Part shown: positions 27,578 through 36,418 of the stretch, piece by piece
Layout of the letters: each line of letters opens with the position of its first letter
Position numbering within the stretch: the stretch's first letter is position 1
The notes under the pieces: model-generated
Told to the model about the DNA's origin: nothing
Database searches by the model: none
What the model saw: only the letters and a program-made list of their open reading frames with translations
Assembly (NCBI RefSeq): GCF_001610895.1
Contig: NZ_CP011273.1
Span: 2,418,001-2,482,000 of the forward strand
Direction of reading: 5' to 3'
Length of the DNA stretch: 64,000 nt
From: Planctomyces sp. SH-PL62
GTDB taxonomy: Bacteria > Planctomycetota > Planctomycetia > Isosphaerales > Isosphaeraceae
Translations under genes and position numbers: made by a program

Positions 27578-30500
27578 TCAGAAGGCGACCGAGGGGATGC
27601 CCAGCCGCTCTTCCTCTTCCTCGAGGATGATGATCCGAGGGGTCACCATCAGCATGAGGCTGGAGGTCGTGCGGCCGATGCCGACGTTGCGGAAGAGGCG
27701 GTCGACCCAGGGGGTCTTGGAGAGGACGGGGACGCCGTACTCCAGCCGCTGTTCCTGGAGCTGCTTGACGCCGCCGAGCAGGACGGTGCCGCCGTCGGGG
27801 ACGGTGACCGTGGTGCTGACGGTGGTGACGGTGGTGTTCGGCAGCTGGATGGTGCCGTTGATGGCCGCCGAGGCGCCGCCGAGGCCGGCGCCGCCGACCG
27901 CGGCCGGGACCGTGATCGTCGTGAAGCCGTTGACCACCTGGAAGAACGGCGAGAGGCTGAGCCGGACGTAGCGGCGGTCGGCCGTGACCACGGGGGTCAC
28001 CTGGAGGACGACGCCGTTGTTCAGCACGCCGACGCTGGGCTGGAAGGCCACCGAGCCGGGCCCGATGATCGGGATCAGCGACTGGACGTAGTACTGGACG
28101 TCACCGTTCTGGATGGTGGCGGCGGCGCCGTTGAAGGTGGTCACCTTGGGCGCCTGGAGGATGTTGTTGCGGGTGTCGCCCTGGGCGGCCGTGAGGAAGA
28201 AGTAGACTTCCAGGTCGCTGAGGAACGCCATGCCCACCGAGGCGCCCGCACCGGCCACCGTGTTGAACGGGGCGATCAGGCTTCCCTGGGTGTTGGTGAA
28301 CGGGATCTGCAGGGTCGGCGAGAAGTTGTAGAGCCCGCCCCCCTGGGTCCCGGCCACGATCGGCTGCTTGCCGCCGGGCAGGTAGTTGGAGTAGTCGCGG
28401 ATCGGGTTGATCAGGTACGCGGGGGTGGTGTTGCCGCCGCCGCCGCCGGTCGTCCCGCCGCCGCCGGTGCCGCCGAGGCCGCCGCCGCCGATGCCGCCGG
28501 CGCCGCCGCCGACGCCGCCGCCGCCGATGCCGCCGCCGGTGCCGCCGAGGCCGCCGCCGCCGGTCGTGCCGCCGCCGGTGGTGCCGCCGCCGGTCGTCCC
28601 GCCGCCGCCGGTGCCGCCGATGCCGCCGCCGCCGGTCGTCCCGCCGGTGGTGCCGCCGCCGCCGGGCGCCGTGGAGACGTTGGTGACGGTGTTATTCGGG
28701 TAGGCCCAGGTGCTGTGCTTGCCGACGCTCTTGGAGTTGATGGCGAAGTCGAAGTCGACGCCGATCTGCTCGAAGAACGAGTCGGTGACCGTGATGAACC
28801 GGACCTCGATGGAGACCTGGAGGTCCTGGAGCCGGCGAAGCTGGCGGAGCAGGTCGGCGATCTGCTCGTGGACCTCGGCCGTGTGGCGGATGATCAGGCT
28901 GATGCTCAGGAAGAAGGGGGTGATCGATCCGGGGGGCCGCCCCTCGTCGATGTCCCCGCCGAGCCCGCCGCCGCCGAAGCCGCCGCCGAGGCCGTAGGCC
29001 GCGGAGACGTCCTGGCTGTCGTCGCCGTTGACGACCCGCCAGGTCCCCGGCGCGATCGAGGCGGTGATGAGCTGGACCAGCGGCGTCATGTCGACGTTGG
29101 GCCGGTCTTCACGGCTGGCCGTGGGCGAGCCCGGGGTCAGGCCGAGGGCGTTCCCCTGGCCCGCGATCGGCTGGCCGAGGGCGTCGAACTGCGGGTTCTT
29201 GACCGGGTTCGTGGCCGCGCCGAACGTCTCCTGGCTCCCCTTGGACTTGGGCATGACCAGGTCGCCGACGTAGTAGGTGTTGGTGAACGTCTCCTGGCTC
29301 GTGGCCTGGTTGTTGGTGATGACGAGGACGTCTTCCTCGATCGTGTAGTTCATGCCCAGCGGCTTGAGCATGAGCTTCATCACGGTCTTCAGCGACACGT
29401 TCGACAGGTTCAGGGTGACCGGCGTCGAGGAGGTGAGGCCCTCGTCGCTGAGCGCCTTGGGGTCGAGCGTGATGTTCACGCCGGTGTAGTTGCTGATGAA
29501 CGCCATGGCTTCGCCGAGCGGCTGCTTGTCGAAGTTGACGCTGATGGGCTCGCGGAGCTTGGACTCCACCGCCAGGGTCTTGGGGTTCTTCTTGGGCTCC
29601 AGCCGCTTGTTCATCGCCAGCCGGCTCTTGGTCAGCTCGCTGAACGACTTCGGGAAGCTGATGTCGCGGAGCTGGACCTCGGGGTCGGCGTAGGACGAGG
29701 CGTCGACCTGCTGGAGGGCGACGACCACGGCGTCCTCCTTGGCGGCCTTGGTGTCCTTGTCCTGCTTGTAGCGACGCTCGGCCTTGGCCTTGAAGACCAT
29801 CATGGGGGCGGCCACCTCGGTGGGGTCGATCTCCATGGCCTGCTTGGCGTAGGACTCGGCGCGGTAGAAGTCCTCGTTCGTGTAGGCCGCCTGGGCCTTC
29901 TCGAACAGTTCCTTGTAGCGGGCCTTCTTGGCGTTGTCGGCCTCGAGGATCCGCAGCCGCTTGACCTCGATCTCCTCGCGGGCGCCCTTCTCCTTCATCT
30001 TCTCGTCGAAGAGGACCTTGTCCTTCTTGGCGAGCTCGACGGCGACTTCCAGGCGGCGGACCATGGGCCGCTGCAGGTTGGGGGCGACGTCCGACGCCTT
30101 GACCGCCTTGAGCGTCTGCTCATAGATGGTCAGGGCCTTCTCGGGGTCGACCTCCTGGAGCCGCCGGGCCTCGGCGATCTTGGCGCCGACCTCGGCGTTG
30201 AGCTTCTGGGCGGCGACGCTCTCCACGTCGCTGGCGCTCTGCATCCGGTCGTTGACCACGGCCCGGCCGGAGGGGTCGCCGATCTGGTCGGTGGTCAGGC
30301 TCTTGAGCAGCTCCTGGACCTTGGTCTGGAGGTTGTCGTCGAGGACCGGGCCGGCCGTGGCGACCTCGGTGAGCAGGGTCTTGGCGCGATCCTTCTCCCC
30401 CTTCCGCAGGGCGGTCAGGGCGGACTCGTAGAGGCTGAGGGCGCCCCCCTGTTCGGCGAGGCCGATCTGGGCGGACAGCTCGTCGGCCTCGTCTTCAAGG

Positions 30501-32008
30501 CCGAAGTCGCCGGTCTTGGCCTGCTCGGCGATCTGCCGGGCCGCCGCGTAGTTCCCCTCGGCGTAGAGGGTCCTGGCCTGCGAGAGCATCCGCTCGCCGG
30601 GGTTGACGGGGGCCTCGGCCGCGGCCGGGGCGGGAAGCGAATCGAGCGCCGGGGCCGGAGCCGGGGCGGGGACCGCGAGATCGTCGTCCGGGCTCGCCGC
30701 GAGGGCGGGGGCCGGGGCGAGCTCGAGGTCCGGGGCCGGCGCGTCGAGCGCGGGCTCCTCGGCGCCGCTCCGCTGGAGCTGGTCGTCGATCGGCGGGGTG
30801 GCGGAGGCCAGGGCCGGCATGCCGGCGGCCTGGGCCTGGAGCCGTTCGGCCTCGGCGAACTTGGCCGCGGCCGCGGCCTGGTCGCCCTTGGCGAGCAGGG
30901 CGTCGGCCTCGCGTTCGGCGGCGAGCCCGGCGGCCTCGTCGGTCGCGGCGGTTGCGACGGCCGGGGCCGCCTCGGACTGGGCGCGGGCCATGGCGACCTC
31001 GTGCAGGACGGCTTCCGCCCGGTCGGCGGTGAGGGCCGGCACGACGTTCATCCGCTGGGCCTGGCGGGCCTTGGACTCGGCCTCGGCGAGCTTGCCGACC
31101 TTCAGCAGCTGGCGGGACTCGGAGACCAGGACGTCATAGACGCCCGGGCTGGCCTGGTCCTTCAGCGGCGTCTCGCGGATCACGTCCCGCTTGCGGAGGG
31201 CGCGGGCGGCGGCGGCGACCTTGTCCGGGTTGTCCTCGAACATGCCGTACGACAGGTTCCAGCCCTTGACCTCCAGGGCGATGGCCTCGGCCACCTCGAA
31301 CTTGCGGTCGGACAGCGCGGCGCGGGCCTCCTTGAGCTTGGACTTGGCCGTCTTGTGGTCGACGACCTGGCCGGCCGCGGCCGTGGTGCCCGGGGCGACC
31401 TTGGGCCGGGCCTTCGCCAGCGACGCGCGGGCCTTGGCCGGCGTCACATCGAAGAGCCCCCACTTGACGTTCAGGGCCTCGGCCTCGGCGATCTTCTGCT
31501 CGGCGACGTCGTAGTCGCCCAGGAGGATCTGCTCGCCGGCTTCCTGGAGCAGCCAGCGACCCCGCTGCTTCAGGTCCGGATCGTCGGGCTTGTCCGTGGC
31601 CGGGGAATCGTTCCGCGAGACCGGCTTGGCCTCGACGAACGACGCCGACGGCGTGACCGCGGCGGCCGGCGTCGCGGCCGGGGCCGGGGCCGGGGAGGCG
31701 GCCGTGGCCGTCCCCTTGACCTTCTTCAATTCCCGAGCGTACTCGTCCAGCAGGGCCTGATGCCCCGCCTCGAGCTGGTCGCGATACAACTGGGCCGCGT
31801 CAAGATACTTGGCGGCCAGGTCGAATTGCCCGCTGTTGAACAGCCGAGCTCCCGCCTCCAGATACTTGACCGGGGGCGCCGGCGACGGCTTCCGAGCCGT
31901 CGTCGGTGACGGCGAGGCGACCGCGTCGTCGAGGGTCGCACCTTCCGTGGACGCTCCCCCCCCTGCACCGAGGACCATGATGAAAGTGAGCGTTCTGAGC
32001 CTTCTCAA
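27578..32008 (-). CDS. Giant secretin (PilQ/GspD-like outer-membrane channel) with repeat-rich N-terminus
   Basis: 1476 residues. A signal-like leader is followed by about 750 residues of Ala/Glu/Lys-rich helical, TPR-like repeats (e.g. ARLFNSGQFDLAAKYLDAAQ). A secretin N-domain follows (about 810-880, EPISVNFDKQPLGEAMAFIS ... GMNYTIEEDVLVITN), then the secretin core, ending VPVLSKTPWVDRLFRN and SLMLMVTPRIIILEE. A Gly/Thr-rich low-complexity insert (about 1113-1193) interrupts the region before the core. The start is TTG at 32008, chosen because AAGGAGG sits five bases upstream; an ATG ten codons later lacks one. It would form the outer-membrane pore for the PilM/N/O-like proteins encoded upstream. 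Confidence 0.88.
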   Translation of the reverse strand: MRRLRTLTFIMVLGAGGGASTEGATLDDAVASPSPTTARKPSPAPPVKYLEAGARLFNSGQFDLAAKYLDAAQLYRDQLEAGHQALLDEYARELKKVKGTATAASPAPAPAATPAAAVTPSASFVEAKPVSRNDSPATDKPDDPDLKQRGRWLLQEAGEQILLGDYDVAEQKIAEAEALNVKWGLFDVTPAKARASLAKARPKVAPGTTAAAGQVVDHKTAKSKLKEARAALSDRKFEVAEAIALEVKGWNLSYGMFEDNPDKVAAAARALRKRDVIRETPLKDQASPGVYDVLVSESRQLLKVGKLAEAESKARQAQRMNVVPALTADRAEAVLHEVAMARAQSEAAPAVATAATDEAAGLAAEREADALLAKGDQAAAAAKFAEAERLQAQAAGMPALASATPPIDDQLQRSGAEEPALDAPAPDLELAPAPALAASPDDDLAVPAPAPAPALDSLPAPAAAEAPVNPGERMLSQARTLYAEGNYAAARQIAEQAKTGDFGLEDEADELSAQIGLAEQGGALSLYESALTALRKGEKDRAKTLLTEVATAGPVLDDNLQTKVQELLKSLTTDQIGDPSGRAVVNDRMQSASDVESVAAQKLNAEVGAKIAEARRLQEVDPEKALTIYEQTLKAVKASDVAPNLQRPMVRRLEVAVELAKKDKVLFDEKMKEKGAREEIEVKRLRILEADNAKKARYKELFEKAQAAYTNEDFYRAESYAKQAMEIDPTEVAAPMMVFKAKAERRYKQDKDTKAAKEDAVVVALQQVDASSYADPEVQLRDISFPKSFSELTKSRLAMNKRLEPKKNPKTLAVESKLREPISVNFDKQPLGEAMAFISNYTGVNITLDPKALSDEGLTSSTPVTLNLSNVSLKTVMKLMLKPLGMNYTIEEDVLVITNNQATSQETFTNTYYVGDLVMPKSKGSQETFGAATNPVKNPQFDALGQPIAGQGNALGLTPGSPTASREDRPNVDMTPLVQLITASIAPGTWRVVNGDDSQDVSAAYGLGGGFGGGGLGGDIDEGRPPGSITPFFLSISLIIRHTAEVHEQIADLLRQLRRLQDLQVSIEVRFITVTDSFFEQIGVDFDFAINSKSVGKHSTWAYPNNTVTNVSTAPGGGGTTGGTTGGGGIGGTGGGGTTGGGTTGGGTTGGGGLGGTGGGIGGGGVGGGAGGIGGGGLGGTGGGGTTGGGGGNTTPAYLINPIRDYSNYLPGGKQPIVAGTQGGGLYNFSPTLQIPFTNTQGSLIAPFNTVAGAGASVGMAFLSDLEVYFFLTAAQGDTRNNILQAPKVTTFNGAAATIQNGDVQYYVQSLIPIIGPGSVAFQPSVGVLNNGVVLQVTPVVTADRRYVRLSLSPFFQVVNGFTTITVPAAVGGAGLGGASAAINGTIQLPNTTVTTVSTTVTVPDGGTVLLGGVKQLQEQRLEYGVPVLSKTPWVDRLFRNVGIGRTTSSLMLMVTPRIIILEEEEERLGIPSVAF
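28431..28670 (-). repeat. Coding GGC/GGT microsatellite-like tract (Gly/Thr-rich insert of the secretin)
   Basis: About 240 bases made almost wholly of GCC/GGC-type triplets encode blocks of GGGGTTGG, GGTGGG and GGIGGGG. The insertion replaces no recognisable secretin motif and is probably a flexible loop. Such tracts expand and contract easily, so its length may vary among strains or be misassembled. Confidence 0.85.
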
Positions 32009-32394
32009 CGCGACCTCCTTTCGCCGTCACGCGGACGACCGCCGACATCCCTGAGAGCGGCCTTCGTTCGAGTCCCCACGGCGAAACAATTTGTGCGGCA
32101 GCTACGCCCGGATCCCGTCCAGGTACACCGGGACGGGGTCTTCAACCCAAGTCAAACGAATCCCCCCCTGCGCATCGAATCGAGGTGCTCATGCAAAGAG
32201 ACGCGCCGGGAACGGGAGAAGATGCGGCGGTGTGTACCTCTAATGAGAGTTTCGGTCAAGAGAGGGGGTCGACTTTTGACGAAAGCGCGGAAAATGCCGC
32301 CCGCTCCGATCACACAAGAAAAAACGCCCCCGCCGGCGAGGGCGGGGGCGTTTCGTGAGGCTCGATCGGTTCGATCAGGAGGGGTCGGGACGGG
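32009..32394. other. Intergenic region upstream of the secretin gene
   Basis: It separates the secretin gene from the Met/Gly-rich membrane protein gene. It contains the AAAGGAGGT ribosome-binding site of the secretin at about 32013-32021, the terminator at 32318-32351, and otherwise no coding frame. Because a terminator precedes it, a secretin promoter should lie within 32020-32310; none was assigned. Confidence 0.5.
32318..32351 (-). terminator. Intrinsic terminator of the pilMN-like gene cluster
   Basis: On the minus strand an 11-bp stem ACGCCCCCGCC/GGCGGGGGCGT with a 6-base loop is followed by six T. It starts 44 bases after the stop of the 697-residue protein gene. It should end the three-gene transcript before the secretin gene. 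Confidence 0.85.
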
Positions 32395-34488
32395 TCAACG
32401 ACGGCCGCCCATCATGCCCGAGCCCATCATGCCCGAGCCCATCATCCCGGAGCCCATCATCCCGGAGCCGCTCCCCATGGAGCTGCCGCGGATCTTGTCG
32501 GACTCCTTGAGCTCCCGCTTGTAGTTGCTCTCGACGTCCTTGCGGACCTCGTTGGGCCTGTCCTCGGCCTCGTCGCGGAGTTCCACGGCCCCGTCAGGGC
32601 GGAGCAGCAGCGCCATGGCCGGCTGGTTGATGATGTTGCCGGGGAAGTCCGAGGGGAGCGGCTTGGTGCCGCCGGCGACGTCCAGGACGATCAGGTGGCT
32701 GTTGAAGTCGACGACCTTGTTCTTCTGGCCGGTGCCGTCGGACGTGGGCACCGGGGTCGAACGGGGGTCGCCGATGATCTCACCGGAGCTGGCGTCGAAG
32801 TTCCGGGGCAGGATCATGCCGTCCTCCGGGTTGAACTTCACGACCTGGAACACGACCTTCATGTCCGACTTGGGGCCGGCGGGGAGCGTCCCCATCGCAT
32901 AGGCCGTCACGTCCGGGGGCATGTGGACCTCGGCCGTCGGCTCGCTCCAGGGGCCTTGCAGCTCCTCGGACTTGGTGTCCACGCCCGGCGCGGTGTCCCC
33001 TTCGCGGTTCAGGTTCGGGTTGTAGACCACCACCCGGAGCCGATAGCGGTAGCTCTCGTCGGGCTGGGCGGTGAAGTCCAGGGCGCGGACCATCACCTTC
33101 TTCTCCTCGGACCGCCAGAAGTTGGCGAGGGTCTCGGTGGCGCCGCCGCCGCCCCCCATCATCATCCCGGAGCCCATGCCCATCCCCATCTCACCTTCCA
33201 TGCCCATCATGCCGGCCATGCCCATCATGCTGCTGCTGCCGCCACGGCCCATCATCATGCCGGAACCGCCCTGCATCCCCATCATTGCGGAATCCATTCC
33301 CCCCATCATCCCGGAGCCCATCATGCCCGAGCCGCCCATCATGCCGCCGGGGCCCATCATGCCGCCGGTCGCCGTGGGGTCGGGGATCTCCTTCAGCTCC
33401 TTGGGGACGAGGCTGGCGATGTGCACCTTCTCCCAGAGGCCGTTGGTCAGGAACGGGAGGGGGTCGACGAGGTTCTCGGGGCGAACGGTCTCGGGGGCGA
33501 GTTCCTCGTCTTCCATGGGGAGGTTGTCGAGGATGTCCAGGTTGCGATCGGCCGCGACGTCGGCCCAGTCGCTCCAGGAGCCGTCCTTCTGCTTGACCTG
33601 GCGCTGGACGTCCAGCCGACGGTAGTTGGGCTGGGCGATCGCCGGGTTCTTGAGGGCCGTGCGGTAGTTCTCGAGCATCTGCTCATGGTCGAGGGTGCCG
33701 GTCAGGGCGACCCAGCGGAGCCCCCTGGTGACCTCCTTGGGCGGGGGGCCCTGGGGCTTCATGCCGGGATCCTCGGGCTCCTCCTCGGCGGGCGCGTCCT
33801 TGCCGGCGAGCTTCGCCTGCATCTCACGCCGACGACGTTCGATCTCGGCCTTCTGGGCCTTCTCTTCCTCGGGGGAGCGGGGCGCCCCGCCCATCATCCC
33901 CATGCCCATGCCGCCTTCCATCCCCATCATGCCGGCGGAGCCCATCATCCCGGAGCCCATCATGCCGCCGCCGCGACGGCCTCGACGACGATTCCGGGTG
34001 TAGGTGGCGGACTTCGGGGGTTCCTTGGTCTCGGTCTCGACGATCCGCTTTCCCTCGGCGTCCAGCGGGTAGATCAGCGCGCCGCCTCGGCCGGGATAGG
34101 CGAAGACGTCGGCCGGCGCGATCAGGACGGGCTGGTCGCGGATCAGGCCCGCGCCCGGCTCGGGCATCACCCATTCGCGGCGGGGCTTGAAGTCGGCCGC
34201 CACCAGGACCATCTGCGACGACTCCTCGGCCTCCTTGGCGAAGTCGGAGGTCTTGAGGCCCTGTTCGGCCAGGGTGTCGACGATCTCCTCGGTCGGCACC
34301 TTGCGCCTCAGGTTCGAGTCGGACTGCTCGGCCGCCTTCTTGATCTGGTCCGGCGTCACGTCGATGGTCGGCCGCTTGAGGGCGGTGACCAGGCAGACGA
34401 GAAAGAGGATCGAGGCCAGGGCCACGGCGAATTTGTCGCCGAATCGCAGGCCGAAGTTCTTGAGCTTTTCCGCAGTGGCGTTGGCCAT
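32395..34488 (-). CDS. Met/Gly-rich single-pass membrane protein of the pilus/secretion-like cluster
   Basis: 697 residues with no family I can name. One N-terminal membrane helix (about 20-37, FAVALASILFLVCLVTAL) precedes a large extracytoplasmic part. Three Met/Gly-rich blocks built on MMGSGMMG-type repeats lie at about 175-201, 375-449 and the extreme C-terminus 670-697. The segments between (about 250-350 and 450-660) look globular, e.g. YRYRLRVVVYNPNLN and VVFQVVKFNPEDG. Its position between the PilO-like and secretin genes is that of PilP, but no PilP motif was seen. Start MANATAEK has GGAG seven bases upstream. Confidence 0.8.
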   Translation of the reverse strand: MANATAEKLKNFGLRFGDKFAVALASILFLVCLVTALKRPTIDVTPDQIKKAAEQSDSNLRRKVPTEEIVDTLAEQGLKTSDFAKEAEESSQMVLVAADFKPRREWVMPEPGAGLIRDQPVLIAPADVFAYPGRGGALIYPLDAEGKRIVETETKEPPKSATYTRNRRRGRRGGGMMGSGMMGSAGMMGMEGGMGMGMMGGAPRSPEEEKAQKAEIERRRREMQAKLAGKDAPAEEEPEDPGMKPQGPPPKEVTRGLRWVALTGTLDHEQMLENYRTALKNPAIAQPNYRRLDVQRQVKQKDGSWSDWADVAADRNLDILDNLPMEDEELAPETVRPENLVDPLPFLTNGLWEKVHIASLVPKELKEIPDPTATGGMMGPGGMMGGSGMMGSGMMGGMDSAMMGMQGGSGMMMGRGGSSSMMGMAGMMGMEGEMGMGMGSGMMMGGGGGATETLANFWRSEEKKVMVRALDFTAQPDESYRYRLRVVVYNPNLNREGDTAPGVDTKSEELQGPWSEPTAEVHMPPDVTAYAMGTLPAGPKSDMKVVFQVVKFNPEDGMILPRNFDASSGEIIGDPRSTPVPTSDGTGQKNKVVDFNSHLIVLDVAGGTKPLPSDFPGNIINQPAMALLLRPDGAVELRDEAEDRPNEVRKDVESNYKRELKESDKIRGSSMGSGSGMMGSGMMGSGMMGSGMMGGRR
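33142..33366 (-). repeat. Met/Gly-rich coding repeat (central block, 697-residue protein)
   Basis: About 75 codons of near-tandem units MMGSGMMG, MMGPGGMMG and MGMEGEMGMG. On the plus strand the DNA reads as repeated CCCATCATGCC-type words. Related blocks occur at 33886-33966 and 32398-32481 in the same gene and in the next two genes upstream. Confidence 0.85.
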
Positions 34489-34570
34489 GCGAGGGTCTCC
34501 GTGAGAAATGAGCCCCCCGGGTTCGGGGAGGACCGTGGTCGATCTGAGGTTCACTCCGCCTGGCGAGCGA

Positions 34571-36307
34571 TCAGGATTGGGGGGCTTCCGCCTTCGGTTC
34601 CTCGGCCGGAGGAGCTTCCGCTTTCGGCTCCTCGGTCTTGGCAGGCTCGGCCGGAGCGGCTTCCGCCTTGGGCTCCTCGGCCTTGGCGGGCTCGGCCGCG
34701 GGAGCTTCCGCCTTCGGTTCCTCAACCTTGGCGGACTCGGCCGCGGGGGCTTCCGCCTTCGGCTCCTCGGCGGCGGCCGGATCGGCGGCGTCGGCGTCGG
34801 TCGCGCCCGGCGACTCGGCGTCGACGGCCTCGGGGGTGGGCTCGTTGTAGAAACGGGCCTGGCCGTACACGGTCACTTCGACGATGTTGAAGTAGGGGTC
34901 GAAATTGAGGACGGGCTTGGTGGATTCCAGGGCCTTCTCGGCTTCCTTGCGCTTCTCGGCGCGGTTCTCGCCACGCTTGTCGACGCCCTGGCGAGTGGGG
35001 GCCATGCCCATGCCGCCGCCCATCATGCCGCCGGGGCCCATCATCCCCATCATGCCGCCTTCCATGCCGGGCATGCCGCCCATCCCGCCCATGCGACCGG
35101 ACATCATGCCGCCGTAACCCATCCGGCCACGACCGCCCATCATGCCGCCGGGCCCGCCCATCATGCCCATCATCCCCATCATTCCATAGCCGCCCATGAA
35201 CTGTTCGCCCTTCTCGGGCTTGACGACCTTTTCGGTGGGGCGGAGCATCTCGAAGTCGCGGACCTCGATCGCCATCGGGGAGTTTTCGAGTTCGACCAGC
35301 AGGTTCTGGACGTGGTCCTGGTCGACGAGGACGGTGAACATGATCGGCAGGATCTTGTACTGGGTGGCGTTCTCGGGCTTGAGGAAGAGGACGCTCTGGG
35401 CCTCGGTCATGGCCCCGGCCGCGCCTCCCATGCCGCTCCCCATGCCGCCCATGCGGCCCATCATGGCGGAGCCCATCATGCCCGACCCCATCATGCTCGA
35501 TCCCATCATGCCGCCCATTTCGCCCATGCCTTCTTCTTCTTCTTCGGGCTCGTTGGGGGCGCGGATGGCCTCGGCTTCTTCAAGCTCCTCACCCTTGGCG
35601 AGGGAGCGCTGGTCCTGGGCCAGGGCGCTGCCGACCTCGAGGAGCTTGATCTCCTTGACGTAGGCGGAGTCCCAGTCCTTGGCGTTGCGGTTGACCTGGG
35701 CGATGACTTCCAGGGCGGTGCGCTGGACCCAGAGCCGTTCCTGGGCCGACCAGACCTCGCCGAGTTTGGGGGCCTTGGTGTTGAGGTCGAAGGTGACGGG
35801 GCGGAGGAGCTGCTCCTTGGGGGCGGAGGCGACGACCCCTTCGCCGGTCTCGTAGTCGAACGGGCGGAAGACCTTGAAGACCTGGTCGACGTAGGCGGGG
35901 TAGGCCTCGACGTAGTCGACGATGGCGAGTTGCACGGCGCTGGGGGCGGCGTCCTCGGGCCACTTGCGGCCCCAGGCCTTGAATCGCTCGGAGACCGAGG
36001 GGGGCCAGGTCAGGAGGGGGGCCTGGCGGTCGTAGAGCTGCTTCCAGGCGGCGTCGACGTCCTTGGTCAGGACGGCGGTCTTCTGCTCCACGATGGGGGC
36101 GAAGTCGCCGGTGGGGACGCTGCTGCTGGCGTACTGCTGGACGTCTTTATAGGCCGACGTGATCTTGCCGGTCTCGTCGGCCGTCTTCTTCTGGACCGGC
36201 CCCGAGCCGAGGACGTAGGCCCCGGCGGAGAGCATGGCGGCGACGCAGACGGCGATCCAGAAGCGGTATCGGGCGATCTGCCGGAGGATATCCTTGATTT
36301 GATCCAT
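34571..36307 (-). CDS. PilO-like inner-membrane protein with Met/Gly-rich blocks and a repetitive acidic tail
   Basis: 578 residues. A short cytoplasmic N-terminus and one membrane helix (about 15-36, RFWIAVCVAAMLSAGAYVLG) precede a coiled, soluble part. The segment ILPIMFTVLVDQDHVQNLLVELENSPMAIEVRDFEMLRP (about 320-356) resembles the PilO/GspM-type ferredoxin-like domain. Met/Gly-rich blocks lie at about 260-299 and 371-437. The last 67 residues are tandem Ala/Glu/Pro/Lys repeats (EEPKAEAPAAEPAK units). It follows the PilM-PilN-like gene by 111 bases, the place of pilO. The PilO assignment is inferred from position, topology and this one domain. Confidence 0.78.
   Translation of the reverse strand: MDQIKDILRQIARYRFWIAVCVAAMLSAGAYVLGSGPVQKKTADETGKITSAYKDVQQYASSSVPTGDFAPIVEQKTAVLTKDVDAAWKQLYDRQAPLLTWPPSVSERFKAWGRKWPEDAAPSAVQLAIVDYVEAYPAYVDQVFKVFRPFDYETGEGVVASAPKEQLLRPVTFDLNTKAPKLGEVWSAQERLWVQRTALEVIAQVNRNAKDWDSAYVKEIKLLEVGSALAQDQRSLAKGEELEEAEAIRAPNEPEEEEEGMGEMGGMMGSSMMGSGMMGSAMMGRMGGMGSGMGGAAGAMTEAQSVLFLKPENATQYKILPIMFTVLVDQDHVQNLLVELENSPMAIEVRDFEMLRPTEKVVKPEKGEQFMGGYGMMGMMGMMGGPGGMMGGRGRMGYGGMMSGRMGGMGGMPGMEGGMMGMMGPGGMMGGGMGMAPTRQGVDKRGENRAEKRKEAEKALESTKPVLNFDPYFNIVEVTVYGQARFYNEPTPEAVDAESPGATDADAADPAAAEEPKAEAPAAESAKVEEPKAEAPAAEPAKAEEPKAEAAPAEPAKTEEPKAEAPPAEEPKAEAPQS
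34574..34774 (-). repeat. Tandem coding repeat of EEPKAEAPAAEPAK units
   Basis: About five imperfect copies of a 13-16-codon unit form the C-terminal tail of the PilO-like protein. The tail is of mixed charge and Pro/Ala-rich, so it is likely to be an extended spacer in the periplasm. Confidence 0.8.
34997..35197 (-). repeat. Met/Gly-rich coding repeat in the PilO-like gene
   Basis: About 67 codons, including MMGMMGMMGGPGGMMGG and MGGMPGMEGGMMGMMGPGG. The second phrase recurs almost word for word in the neighbouring PilM-PilN-like gene, so the blocks share ancestry or have been exchanged by recombination. A smaller block lies at 35411-35530. Confidence 0.85.
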
Positions 36308-36418
36308 GGTGACGGGGACCTCGCTCGGGAAAGCCGGGGAAGATGAAGGGTGGAGGCCGCCGGCCGTCCCGGGGCGGGAGGGAGCCCGCCCGGGCGACGG
36401 CGACGGCGTCTCGATGGA

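Noticed and set aside
26942-31909. Very long open frame (about 1650 codons) on the plus strand opposite the secretin gene
   Set aside because: It is the antisense of a motif-rich secretin in very GC-rich DNA, where stop codons are rare on the opposite strand. Its translation is Gly/Leu/Arg/Asp-rich with no domain, and it has no ribosome-binding site.
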